Source: Coleofasciculus sp040219735 (GTDB taxonomy: Bacteria; Cyanobacteriota; Cyanobacteriia; Cyanobacteriales; Coleofasciculaceae). Taken from it: DNA of 64,000 nt. The stretch lies in assembly GCA_040219735.1 (NCBI GenBank), contig JAVJRX010000098.1. One strand, written 5' to 3'. A program made the position numbers and the translations under genes. This document shows, piece after piece, positions 45,013 to 53,334 of the stretch; within the stretch, counting starts at the first letter, position 1; each line of letters opens with the position of its first letter. Below the pieces are notes generated by a model, which saw only the letters and a program-made list of their open reading frames with translations, searched no databases and was not told the DNA's origin.

Positions 45013-45032
45013 GTAGTTTGTTTTGGCAATAG

Positions 45033-45062
45033 TGTAGAGACGTTGCATGCAACGTCTCTACA
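45033..45062. repeat. 30-bp perfect palindrome of the GTAGAGACG family
   Basis: TGTAGAGACGTTGCA followed by its reverse complement, 21 bp after the aspS stop codon. Identical to the core of the palindrome inside the SNF2 gene (11628-11659). It could form a 15-bp stem in the transcript. Confidence 0.9.
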
Positions 45063-45133
45063 TTTTTGGGTGGGAATCAATCAAAACGAATGACAAAGTA
45101 ACCCCTTTTACCACGGCGGCGATTAAAATCGCT

Positions 45134-45164
45134 GCTACACAAACAAAGTCCGCCTACGCGGACT
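45134..45164. repeat. 31-bp dispersed repeat (GCTACACAAACAAAGTCCGC...), intergenic copy
   Basis: Identical to 13886-13916 and 55670-55700. It is preceded by GCGATTAAAATCGC, which replaces the GACTGGAAGTC hairpin of the other copies, and by AGTAACCCCTTTTACC, also seen upstream of the 55.6 kb copy. Confidence 0.88.
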
Positions 45165-45202
45165 CAGTATAGCGAGGGTGGGAAACCCAGATTCAGTATG
45201 CC

Positions 45203-45248
45203 AAATGACGTAGCTTGCTTCTTTTCGGGAGCGAGTATGACAAATGAC
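45203..45248. repeat. 46-bp dispersed repeat (AATGACGTAGCTTGCTTCTT...)
   Basis: AATGACGTAGCTTGCTTCTT, then CGGGAGCGAGTATGACAAATGAC, recurs at 50560-50606 with few changes. GCTTGCTTC can pair with the following GGAAGCGAG-type arm. Confidence 0.75.
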
Positions 45249-45283
45249 AATCCCGACCGTTAAACCTGTGCTGACTGACCGAA

Positions 45284-46597
45284 TTACAATTCTTCTTTGA
45301 TCGGAGAAATAGGCAAATACTTCTCAATTATCTCGCCTAAGCCTAACCCCAAACAACCAAACCCCATGCCCAACATGATAATACTTAACTCGGCACTGTG
45401 AAAAAAAGCTGCGTCTGGTTTCGTCAGGGTCAAGATCAGCATTGACAATGCCGACAAACCACTGATGATTAATGCCAGTCGGACACTACTCGCGGCGAAC
45501 GTATAGCGTCCAGTTTCAGCGACGAGGTAAGCCGCAAAGGGAACCCAAACGGTTGCTACATATAGGGCATAAAATAAGACAATTAAACTGATAATTGCAC
45601 CGCCTTTCCAGGCGACGGCTAATCCTAAGACTGTATTGATTATGGAAACGAGTAGCCGATTTAGTTGAGAATCGGGAATCAACTCAAAGTCCAAAACTAC
45701 CTTAGTCTGCACCCGCAAAATACTACTCCCGACGCCTAAAGCGGGTACGATTAACGATAAAATCAACAACTGTCCCCCCCATTGAGTAGCGCCTCCACCC
45801 AGCCATAATAAAATCCAAGGAATTATTTCTTTTCCATCAATATCGGTGGGCAAAATTCCAGCCCTTTGGCTAGCAATCACCACCGCAGACGGTAATAATG
45901 CCAGAAATAGAAATAATATAGCCGCCAAGATACAGCCCAGATAGAGGTTGCGTAAATCCTTAGCTTGCACGACAAATTGGTGATATTTCATATCAATTAA
46001 CACCAGCAATACTGTCGATAAGGAGATGCCGATTAAAGAAGGAGGACTCATCTGCTGTAGTGCGGGGATGAAATCTACCGGGGCGTGTAAATAGAGGGGA
46101 ACGGCGTGCAATTTCGCGATCGCGTACAATAATGCCAGGATATTGAATCCCAATAATCCCCGGCACAGCCAACTGGCTTTCTCAATTGGGAGTAGAGAAG
46201 AGAGCAGAAAGACCAAGGCTAAGCCTAGCATACTGGTCTGCACGGGTACATTTAAGACTTTGAGGATAAATGCGCCAGCAATAATTTGCACCGCAAAAAT
46301 CCCAATTAGCGATAACCAGGACATGGTTCCCACCAGCACTTTGACGGGATGTCCGTAGCGGTTTCCCAGTAGTGTCCAGATTGGTTCAACTGACCGCCAA
46401 TAGAATCGAGCAAATCCCAGGAGGATAAGGGTACCGAGGGCGATGGAAATCGGATAGAGGCTACCCGCCCAACCCAAGGTCAAGGCTTTTTCGGCAGTTC
46501 CGAGAACAAATCCCAAACCATAATGTGCCGATACCAGTAAAGCCGCGAGAGAAAAGAATCCGAGTTGTCGAGTTTCAGTGTGATTCACAGATGACAA
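45284..46597 (-). CDS. Multi-pass membrane transporter (LeuT-fold APC/SSS-like)
   Basis: 437 residues with about 12 hydrophobic segments across the whole length. The first segment reads LGFFSLAALLVSAHYGLGFVLGTAEKAL, with unwound-helix-like Gly residues as in amino-acid or solute:sodium symporters; others include LGTMSWLSLIGIFAVQIIAGAF and SLIVPALGVGSSILRVQTKVV. The pattern fits the APC/SSS superfamily, but I cannot name the subfamily or substrate. It lies downstream of an NHL-repeat gene on the same strand with a TPR remnant in between. Confidence 0.75.
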   Translation of the reverse strand: MSSVNHTETRQLGFFSLAALLVSAHYGLGFVLGTAEKALTLGWAGSLYPISIALGTLILLGFARFYWRSVEPIWTLLGNRYGHPVKVLVGTMSWLSLIGIFAVQIIAGAFILKVLNVPVQTSMLGLALVFLLSSLLPIEKASWLCRGLLGFNILALLYAIAKLHAVPLYLHAPVDFIPALQQMSPPSLIGISLSTVLLVLIDMKYHQFVVQAKDLRNLYLGCILAAILFLFLALLPSAVVIASQRAGILPTDIDGKEIIPWILLWLGGGATQWGGQLLILSLIVPALGVGSSILRVQTKVVLDFELIPDSQLNRLLVSIINTVLGLAVAWKGGAIISLIVLFYALYVATVWVPFAAYLVAETGRYTFAASSVRLALIISGLSALSMLILTLTKPDAAFFHSAELSIIMLGMGFGCLGLGLGEIIEKYLPISPIKEEL

Positions 46598-46727
46598 GAA
46601 AATAAGTCATAGCGGCTAAAATATGTCCCCGATCGCGATAAGCTTCAACATAGTCAGGATCGATCTGGATAGTTTGGCTGTAATCTGCGATCGCGCCTTG
46701 ATAATTAAACAGTATGTCAAAACTCAA
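46575..46727 (-). pseudogene. Remnant of a TPR protein
   Basis: The frame reads LSFDILFNYQGAIADYSQTI and QIDPDYVEAYRDRGHILAAM, ending VICESH and TGA at 46575. This is one typical TPR unit (YQGAIADYSQTIQIDPDYVEAYRDRG) with no proper start. It sits between the NHL-repeat and transporter genes, overlapping the start of the latter by 23 bp. Confidence 0.7.
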
Positions 46728-48223
46728 CAGATCTGATACCCGCTCAAATTTAAAGTGGTCACCTCTAACGTACCTAAATCAACGCAACGGATGACATGAT
46801 TATTCGTGTCAGCAATATAGAGACGAGCCGCGATCGCACTGACTCCAGAGGGCTCGGCAAACTGCGCCTCATGACTCTGACCGTCTCGGTGTCCCGCTTG
46901 TCCGTTCCCTAACAAAGTCTGACAGCTACCCGTACTCGGATCGACGCGCTTAATTTTATGATTATAAGTATCGGCGACCCAGAGGTAATTTTGGGTATAT
47001 TCTACCCCTAAACAGTGCTGGAGTCGTACCTCTGACTTTTGACCATCGCGATCGCCAAATTCAAACAGTTCACCACTGCCACAAATTGTCCGCACTGGTA
47101 AATTATTAATCAGACCCACTCCCCGAATCGAACTCACCTCACTATCAGCAACGTAGAGTTCTCGACCATCGCTGGTAATCCCACTGGGTTGAGCAAAGGC
47201 GGCTTCATGGAGTGACCCATCTAGACAGGCTTCTGCACCTGTCCCCGCATAAGTGCCAATCTCACCCGTTTCAAGCTGCATTTCCCAGATTTGGTGGGAA
47301 CCCGCCATCGCAATCAACAGGCGATTATCAATTTTTTCAATATCCCACGGTGAATTCAATGCTGTTTGTAACCCTAAGCCGCTATGGGGTTGAATCTGGC
47401 GACTTTGCTCTCCAGTACCCGCAACGGTTTCAACTTGCTCAGTTTCTAGATGAATGCATCGCAAGCAATGATTTTCCGTATCCGCCACGTAAAGACGTTG
47501 ATTGTTGGGATCTAGCGTGATACCTTGAGGAGCAAAAAATTGGGCTTCGGCAAAAGTGCCATCCGTCAATCCTGGTTTACCTGTACCAATAATATTTAAT
47601 ACCTCACCTGCCAAATTACTTACCACAATCCGATGATGACCCGAGTCAGCAATAAATAGGCGATCGCTAAATTCATCAGCAAGGACTTTTCCAGGAAATG
47701 CTAAGGGATTGGTGAGGGGGTGTCGCTGTTTTTCCAAGGTGAAATGAAGTGGCTGCATCGTTATTGTGTCTTTTTGCTGGTGTTTCTGGATCAGTTCCCC
47801 AATAAGTTGATCGAGAACTGCTCGATTTCCTTCCCCCGCCACATCTCTAATCACATAACCTTCCGGGTCAATCACGACTAACGTGGGCCACGCCCGAACT
47901 GCATATTGCTGCCACAGATTAAAAGTAGAGTCTACAACAACGGGATGCTCGACATCGTAGCGAAGAATTGCCTGACGAATATTTTCTGCGTCTTTTTCGT
48001 TATCAAATTTAGATGAATGAATACCAATAACAGTAAGACTATCTTTATATTTTTGTTCTAAATAGTTTAAGTCTGGCAGAACATGGAGGCAGTTAATACA
48101 GCAGTACGTCCAAAAGTCAAGAATCACCACTCGCCCTTTTAAATGCTTCAGGGAAAGTGGGTGATTTGTATTGAACCAGATGCCGTCTTGGGGAAGTTCT
48201 GGCGCTCGAACCCTTGGGGTCAT
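46724..48223 (-). CDS. Thioredoxin-fold plus NHL-repeat protein (NHLRC2-like)
   Basis: 499 residues in two domains. Residues about 1-150 are a TlpA/thioredoxin-like domain (GRVVILDFWTYCCINCLHVLPDL, with CCINC at 41-45, and a cis-Pro in RAWPTLVVIDPEG). Residues about 170-495 are a six-bladed NHL beta-propeller with repeats such as RLFIADSGHHRIVV, RLYVADTENHCLRCI and RLYIADTNNHVIRCVDL. This layout and the CCINC motif match NHLRC2, a widely conserved protein of poorly known redox or scaffold function. No signal peptide is seen, so a cytoplasmic site is likely. Confidence 0.92.
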   Translation of the reverse strand: MTPRVRAPELPQDGIWFNTNHPLSLKHLKGRVVILDFWTYCCINCLHVLPDLNYLEQKYKDSLTVIGIHSSKFDNEKDAENIRQAILRYDVEHPVVVDSTFNLWQQYAVRAWPTLVVIDPEGYVIRDVAGEGNRAVLDQLIGELIQKHQQKDTITMQPLHFTLEKQRHPLTNPLAFPGKVLADEFSDRLFIADSGHHRIVVSNLAGEVLNIIGTGKPGLTDGTFAEAQFFAPQGITLDPNNQRLYVADTENHCLRCIHLETEQVETVAGTGEQSRQIQPHSGLGLQTALNSPWDIEKIDNRLLIAMAGSHQIWEMQLETGEIGTYAGTGAEACLDGSLHEAAFAQPSGITSDGRELYVADSEVSSIRGVGLINNLPVRTICGSGELFEFGDRDGQKSEVRLQHCLGVEYTQNYLWVADTYNHKIKRVDPSTGSCQTLLGNGQAGHRDGQSHEAQFAEPSGVSAIAARLYIADTNNHVIRCVDLGTLEVTTLNLSGYQIC

Positions 48224-48312
48224 GCGATTTTCAGTGATTGTTGATTGTTGATTGTTTATTGCTTATTGCTGAGATCCTAACCTAACGTTCACCTTCCGTT
48301 TTCCCAGGGTGT

Positions 48313-48376
48313 GTAGGGGCGGGTTTCACGACTATCTTTTCGGTTGTACCCAGATGTGGCTAAACCCGCCCCGACT
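48313..48376. repeat. Dispersed palindromic repeat, GGGCGGGTTT family, copy 5
   Basis: GTAGGGGCGGGTTTCACGAC at the left and GGCTAAACCCGCCCCGACT at the right, with ACCCAGATG inside, closely matches copy 1. It lies between two minus-strand genes. Confidence 0.8.
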
Positions 48377-48473
48377 AAGGATGCGGGAGCTTTTTTTGCA
48401 CGGGGGAGACCCAAGGATGCAGGATCTTTTGTTACAGGGGGGAAGCCAGAAGATGCAGGAGCTGTTATTCCCA

Positions 48474-50426
48474 TTATTTTTCAATTAATTCGGGTAAGGT
48501 TGGTGGCAAGTCAGTGTTAGGAATGACGGGTTTAATTGTTGGGTTTGGCGAGGGAATTGGGGTTTCCTCTTCCGATGAAAGAGGTTCCGGAGGTAACGAT
48601 TTATCGGGAGTTACCGATTTTTCTGTCGCCTCTTCTGGGGCGGTTTGGGTTGTCTGTGGGTTCGATTCTGTGTCCTCTGGAACCACCTGGGATGGCGGTG
48701 AGGGAGTTTTGAGTTTTGGAGTTACAGGTTTTGTATCCGCTTGAGGTTCCTCTGAGGATGTTTGGGTTTTATCGAGGAATGTGGATACTTCCGTTTCTAA
48801 CTGCGATTCGGTTTCCTCAGTCATAATATCCGATGCTTCATCAGGAGTTGTCTGGGGTGGAGTTACAGGTTCTTTATCTGCTTGCGGTTTCTCTGAGGAT
48901 GTTTGGGTTTTACCCAGGGGTGTAGATGCTTCGGGTTCTGGCTGGGATTCGGTTTCCTCAGTAACGATATCCGATGCTTCATCAGGAGTTGTCTGGGGTG
49001 GAGTGAAAAGTTCTGTATCCGCTTGCGGTTCTGGCGGCGACTCCGTTTTCTCTGGCAAAACTTCAGGTTCAGGTGACGGTGTTTCTAGTTCTTCTGGTTG
49101 TTCAGTGGATGGGGTAGGAGATACTGTGGGTTTTTGGAATCGTTCCCTGATGTTTTGATAGAAGCGATTCAGAAAGCCACGGGCTGGGGATTTTTCTGTC
49201 GGTTTGGCTTCAGGAGTTTCCAAGTCTGTAGCTAAGGGGACGGTTTCATCTGGCGTAGCGGGTTCTACGGCTGTGGGAGATTCTTCCCCTGTCTTGGGTT
49301 CAGGTATTGGTATTTCTTCAACAGGTGTTTCGGGTTCAGGGGCGGGAATTTCTTCGGGTATCTCTGGTTCAGCCGTTGGTTTTTCTTCAACAGGAGTGGG
49401 AGACACTAAAGGTATTGGTGTTGGCTCTACCGTTGGCGGTGGAGTGGGTGCAGGTGTAGGTGTGGGTGTTGGTGTGGCTTGAACTTTATAGTTGGGATCG
49501 ATAATGCTACGGGCGACTTCAGCAGAAAGCTCGTTCCGCATTAATTGGGATAGGGTGTCATTGCCCCTTGGCTGGTAATTAATTAGCCGCGCTGTGTTGT
49601 TGTAAGCGTTTTTAACTGGATTTCCTTGCTCATCCAGAAACTCTAGCTGCACCCAGTTTTTACCGGGTTTAAAGCCGTTGAGATAAACGGAGTGCCAACG
49701 ATCTAGGATAAAACTTTCACCATTGATGGTGACGCGAATTTGCCAATCTACGATCTCGTCTTCTGGGTTTTCCTGGGCGACGAGGTGGAGTGGAGCATTA
49801 GTCACATAGAAGTCGAGCAGGATAGGCTCAGCACCATAGCTACCTTTGGGACGGCTATAGGTTAATAGAGGAAGGTTAGACGCCGGATTATTATCGTCAG
49901 TTTTGGTAAATAGGTGAAATGTGGTCTGAGCATAAGCGCCTTCATTTTTAAAGCTTTCATGCCAAGGACGAGCCGCAAAAACTCTCAGAGTATGGGTTCC
50001 GGGGGATAAGTCCTCAAAGACAAAGGGTTTTTCTATGTCGTAAACCGGAATATAGGGCTGATTGTCAAGAATCAGATGCAGATGAGGACCCATGTCTAGT
50101 TCCGGGTTTTTGAACAGGGGCAAGTCTTGCACCTGCAATTGTACGGAGACGGTGGTGTCTTGAAGAAGTTGATCCGGAGTGGGACTCAGGATGGTGACTT
50201 GAGGTTGATAGGTTTCTAGGCGGCGATTCAGTTGCTGAATGACTGGGGGCGGTGCGACTTCTGATAGTCGTACCACTGGCTCGGTTGGCGATGGGGCTTC
50301 ATCTTCAAGTGGTTGTAACGTCTGTGCGCTTCCGCCACATGCCACGAGTCCCGCTATAAGCACCACCACCAGCAAGACTGAACAAATTGCCCTCACTGTT
50401 TTCCACCAGAGATTCCTAGCCAACAC
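48474..50426 (-). CDS. Repeat-rich lipoprotein
   Basis: 650 residues. The N-terminus is a lipoprotein signal (hydrophobic VLLVVVLIAGLVAC, Cys30 as lipidation site). Residues about 70-310 are folded, with beta-rich segments (PQVTILSPTPDQLL...VQLQVQDLP; WQIRVTINGESFILDRWHSVYLNG) resembling Ig-like domains. The remaining 330 residues are a disordered Pro/Glu/Thr/Ser-rich tail. The tail holds a tandem repeat of about 47 residues (PPQTTPDEASDIVTEETESQ / PPQTTPDEASDIMTEETESQ). The tail makes long antisense open frames that are not genes. Likely an envelope-anchored protein spanning the cell wall; the function is unknown. Confidence 0.82.
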   Translation of the reverse strand: MLARNLWWKTVRAICSVLLVVVLIAGLVACGGSAQTLQPLEDEAPSPTEPVVRLSEVAPPPVIQQLNRRLETYQPQVTILSPTPDQLLQDTTVSVQLQVQDLPLFKNPELDMGPHLHLILDNQPYIPVYDIEKPFVFEDLSPGTHTLRVFAARPWHESFKNEGAYAQTTFHLFTKTDDNNPASNLPLLTYSRPKGSYGAEPILLDFYVTNAPLHLVAQENPEDEIVDWQIRVTINGESFILDRWHSVYLNGFKPGKNWVQLEFLDEQGNPVKNAYNNTARLINYQPRGNDTLSQLMRNELSAEVARSIIDPNYKVQATPTPTPTPAPTPPPTVEPTPIPLVSPTPVEEKPTAEPEIPEEIPAPEPETPVEEIPIPEPKTGEESPTAVEPATPDETVPLATDLETPEAKPTEKSPARGFLNRFYQNIRERFQKPTVSPTPSTEQPEELETPSPEPEVLPEKTESPPEPQADTELFTPPQTTPDEASDIVTEETESQPEPEASTPLGKTQTSSEKPQADKEPVTPPQTTPDEASDIMTEETESQLETEVSTFLDKTQTSSEEPQADTKPVTPKLKTPSPPSQVVPEDTESNPQTTQTAPEEATEKSVTPDKSLPPEPLSSEEETPIPSPNPTIKPVIPNTDLPPTLPELIEK

Positions 50427-50923
50427 ACCATCTCCTCAACTAATTCTGCTCATTAGGAACTATAGCGAACAATGGCTCATCCTCTACTGATACTGATGGA
50501 TGAGGGAGATGGGGAACAAAGGGGCGCAGGTGCAGGGGAAATAGGTTTGTGAATCAACAAATGACGTAGCTTGCTTCTTGTCGGGAAGCGAGTATGACGA
50601 ATGACGGACGAATCTGAGATTAAATCCCTCAATTGTTGAGTTTTGTAAAATTTACCGACCACACCCTTGACTTTTTGGGGAGTTTACTTACAGCAAAACC
50701 CAAAGTAGACCTTGATTTGCTGAAATTTGAATTTTTGTTAAGTGCAGCCCAAGACTTCCTCCAGCAAGACCTATCATCAACAAAAGAGTATCCCCTGAAT
50801 TTCAAAGGGGATATCGTTTTTCCAGGAAAGTTACGCACAAAAGCGGTGCTTTCCGCTAAATTGATAAAAAAGCAAACTTCCTTTGGGATATTTCTTGTTC
50901 CTTGTATATAGAGGAGACTCCTG
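50427..50923. promoter_or_regulatory. psaA upstream region and leader
   Basis: About 0.5 kb between the divergent lipoprotein gene and psaA. The first 180 bp hold a dispersed repeat (50560-50606) and TGACGAATGACG-type runs. From about 50630 the sequence is AT-richer and probably holds the psaA promoter and long leader; a TTGACT at about 50667 could be a -35 element, but no good -10 is convincing. GAGGAGA 6 nt before the ATG is the psaA ribosome binding site. A 92-codon frame at 50633-50911 is not supported as a gene. Confidence 0.55.
50560..50606. repeat. 46-47 bp dispersed repeat, second copy
   Basis: AATGACGTAGCTTGCTTCTT, then GTCGGGAAGCGAGTATGACGAATGAC, matches 45203-45248 with a few substitutions and one extra base. 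The arms CTTGCTTC and GGAAGCGAG can pair. Confidence 0.75.
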
Positions 50924-53179
50924 ATGACAATCAGCCCTCCTGAGCGGGACACGAAGGCAAAGGTAACGGTTGATAAAGATCCAGTTCCTACTTCATTTGA
51001 GAAGTGGTCTAAACCTGGTCATTTTGACCGTACCCTAGCCAAGGGACCAAAAACCACTACGTGGATTTGGAACTTACACGCGAACGCTCATGATTTCGAT
51101 AGTCATACCAGTGACCTAGAAGATGTATCGCGCAAAATTTTTAGCGCTCACTTCGGTCACTTAGCGGTTATTTTTGTCTGGTTGAGCGGCATGTATTTCC
51201 ATGGCGCTCGGTTTTCCAACTACGAAGCTTGGCTTACTGATCCGATCAATATCAAGCCAAGTGCTCAAGTGGTATGGCCCATTGTGGGTCAAGACATTTT
51301 AAATGCGGATGTCGGTGGCGGCTTCCACGGCATTCAAATCACGTCAGGATTCTTCCAAATCTGGCGTGCATCTGGAATCACAAATGAATTCCAACTCTAC
51401 TGCACCGCTATTGGTGGTCTAGTCATGGCAGCCCTGATGCTGTTTGCTGGCTGGTTCCACTACCACAAGCGGGCGCCTAAGTTGGAATGGTTTCAGAATG
51501 TAGAGTCCATGATGAACCACCACTTAGCTGGATTGTTAGGTTGTGGCGCATTAGGTTGGGCGGGTCACCAGATACACGTCTCTTTGCCGATCAACAAGCT
51601 ACTCGATGCTGGGGTTGCTCCTAAAGATATTCCCCTGCCTCACGAGTTCATCCTGAACAAGAGCTTGATGGCAGAGTTATATCCCAGTTTCGAGCAAGGG
51701 TTGAAGCCGTTCTTCACCCTGAACTGGGGGGTATACTCGGACTTCCTAACCTTTAAAGGTGGCTTAAACCCAACGACGGGTGGCTTGTGGCTCTCAGATA
51801 CCGCGCATCACCACTTAGCGATCGCGGTTCTGTTCATCATCGCCGGTCACATGTACCGGACGAACTGGGGCATCGGTCACACCATGAAGCAAATTCTAGA
51901 GAACCACAAAGGTCCATTCACTGGTGAAGGACACAAAGGTCTCTACGAAAACCTGACCCGGTCGTGGCACGCCCAACTAGCCATTAACTTGGCAATGCTG
52001 GGTTCGCTCACCATTATCGTGGCTCACCACATGTACGCGATGCCTCCGTATCCGTACTTAGCCACAGACTATGGTACACAGTTGTCCATCTTTACCCACC
52101 ACATGTGGATTGGGGCATTCTGTATCGTTGGCGGTGCGGCTCATGCGGGGATTTTCATGGTGCGGGACTACGACCCAGTAGTTAACCAGAATAACCTTCT
52201 GGATCGGGTGCTCCGTCACCGGGATGCAATTATATCTCACCTCAACTGGGTGTGTATTTTCTTGGGCTTCCACAGCTTCGGTCTGTACGTTCACAACGAC
52301 ACGATGCGGGCTTTTGGTCGTCCTCAAGATATGTTCTCCGATACGGGAATCCAGTTGCAACCGATATTTGCCCAGTGGGTACAAAATATCCATACCCTAG
52401 CGCCTGGAGGAACTGCACCTAATGCGCTAGAACCCGTTAGCTATGCCTTTGGTGGCGGGATTGTCGCAGTGGGTGGCAAAGTGGCAATGATGCCAATTGC
52501 GCTGGGAACGGCGGACTTCATGATCCACCATATTCACGCTTTCCAGATTCATGTCACCGCACTGATTCTGCTCAAAGGTGTGCTATATGCCCGGAACTCT
52601 CGTTTGATTCCTGACAAATCTGCACTCGGCTTCCGCTTCCCCTGCGATGGTCCAGGTCGGGGTGGTACTTGCCAAGTATCGGCTTGGGATCACGTCTTCC
52701 TTGGTCTGTTCTGGATGTATAACTGCATCTCGATTGTAATTTTCCACTTTAGCTGGAAGATGCAATCTGATGTGTGGGGAACAGTCGCACCAGATGGTAC
52801 CGTGTCTCATATCACGGGCGGTAACTTTGCCGCTGGCGCAATTACGATTAACGGTTGGTTGCGTGACTTCCTCTGGGCGCAAGCCTCTCAGGTGATCAAC
52901 TCCTACGGCACAGCGTTGTCAGCTTATGGCATCCTGTTCTTAGGCGCTCACTTTGTTTGGGCATTCAGCTTGATGTTCCTGTTCAGTGGTCGCGGCTACT
53001 GGCAAGAGCTGATCGAATCCATCGTTTGGGCGCATAATAAACTAAAAGTGGCTCCAGCTATTCAGCCTCGCGCTCTGAGCATTATTCAGGGTCGGGCTGT
53101 GGGGGTAGCTCACTACCTCCTAGGAGGAATTGTCACCACTTGGGCATTCTTCCTGGCGCGAATCCTAGCAGTCGGATGA
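50924..53179 (+). CDS. psaA: Photosystem I P700 apoprotein A1
   Basis: One half of the photosystem I reaction-centre heterodimer. It binds P700, the A0/A1 cofactors, antenna chlorophylls and, with PsaB, the F_X [4Fe-4S] cluster. The 751 residues show 11 membrane helices and the F_X loop FPCDGPGRGGTCQVSAWDH with its two Cys ligands. Many chlorophyll-binding His pairs are visible (for example AHHHLAIAVLFIIAGHMYRTNWGIGH). GAGGAGA precedes the ATG. It is co-oriented with psaB at 155 bp, the usual psaAB operon. Confidence 0.98.
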   Translation: MTISPPERDTKAKVTVDKDPVPTSFEKWSKPGHFDRTLAKGPKTTTWIWNLHANAHDFDSHTSDLEDVSRKIFSAHFGHLAVIFVWLSGMYFHGARFSNYEAWLTDPINIKPSAQVVWPIVGQDILNADVGGGFHGIQITSGFFQIWRASGITNEFQLYCTAIGGLVMAALMLFAGWFHYHKRAPKLEWFQNVESMMNHHLAGLLGCGALGWAGHQIHVSLPINKLLDAGVAPKDIPLPHEFILNKSLMAELYPSFEQGLKPFFTLNWGVYSDFLTFKGGLNPTTGGLWLSDTAHHHLAIAVLFIIAGHMYRTNWGIGHTMKQILENHKGPFTGEGHKGLYENLTRSWHAQLAINLAMLGSLTIIVAHHMYAMPPYPYLATDYGTQLSIFTHHMWIGAFCIVGGAAHAGIFMVRDYDPVVNQNNLLDRVLRHRDAIISHLNWVCIFLGFHSFGLYVHNDTMRAFGRPQDMFSDTGIQLQPIFAQWVQNIHTLAPGGTAPNALEPVSYAFGGGIVAVGGKVAMMPIALGTADFMIHHIHAFQIHVTALILLKGVLYARNSRLIPDKSALGFRFPCDGPGRGGTCQVSAWDHVFLGLFWMYNCISIVIFHFSWKMQSDVWGTVAPDGTVSHITGGNFAAGAITINGWLRDFLWAQASQVINSYGTALSAYGILFLGAHFVWAFSLMFLFSGRGYWQELIESIVWAHNKLKVAPAIQPRALSIIQGRAVGVAHYLLGGIVTTWAFFLARILAVG

Positions 53180-53334
53180 CGGCTGTTTGAATCCAAAGCA
53201 CTATAAAGCAAGACACAATGTCTTGCCTGTCTAGACCCTATCCCAAACTGGAACTTCGGTTCCAGGGGGTCACAAAAGACAGAAAACGAGCAGCAAAAGC
53301 ATAAGTCTCTGTAGGATTTCCTAAAGAAAGACAG

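Noticed and set aside
48514..49482. Ser/Gly-rich plus-strand frames
   Set aside because: Antisense shadows of the Pro/Glu/Thr-rich lipoprotein tail.
50633..50911. 92-codon frame upstream of psaA
   Set aside because: It lies in the psaA leader, with no domain; leader DNA is the better explanation.
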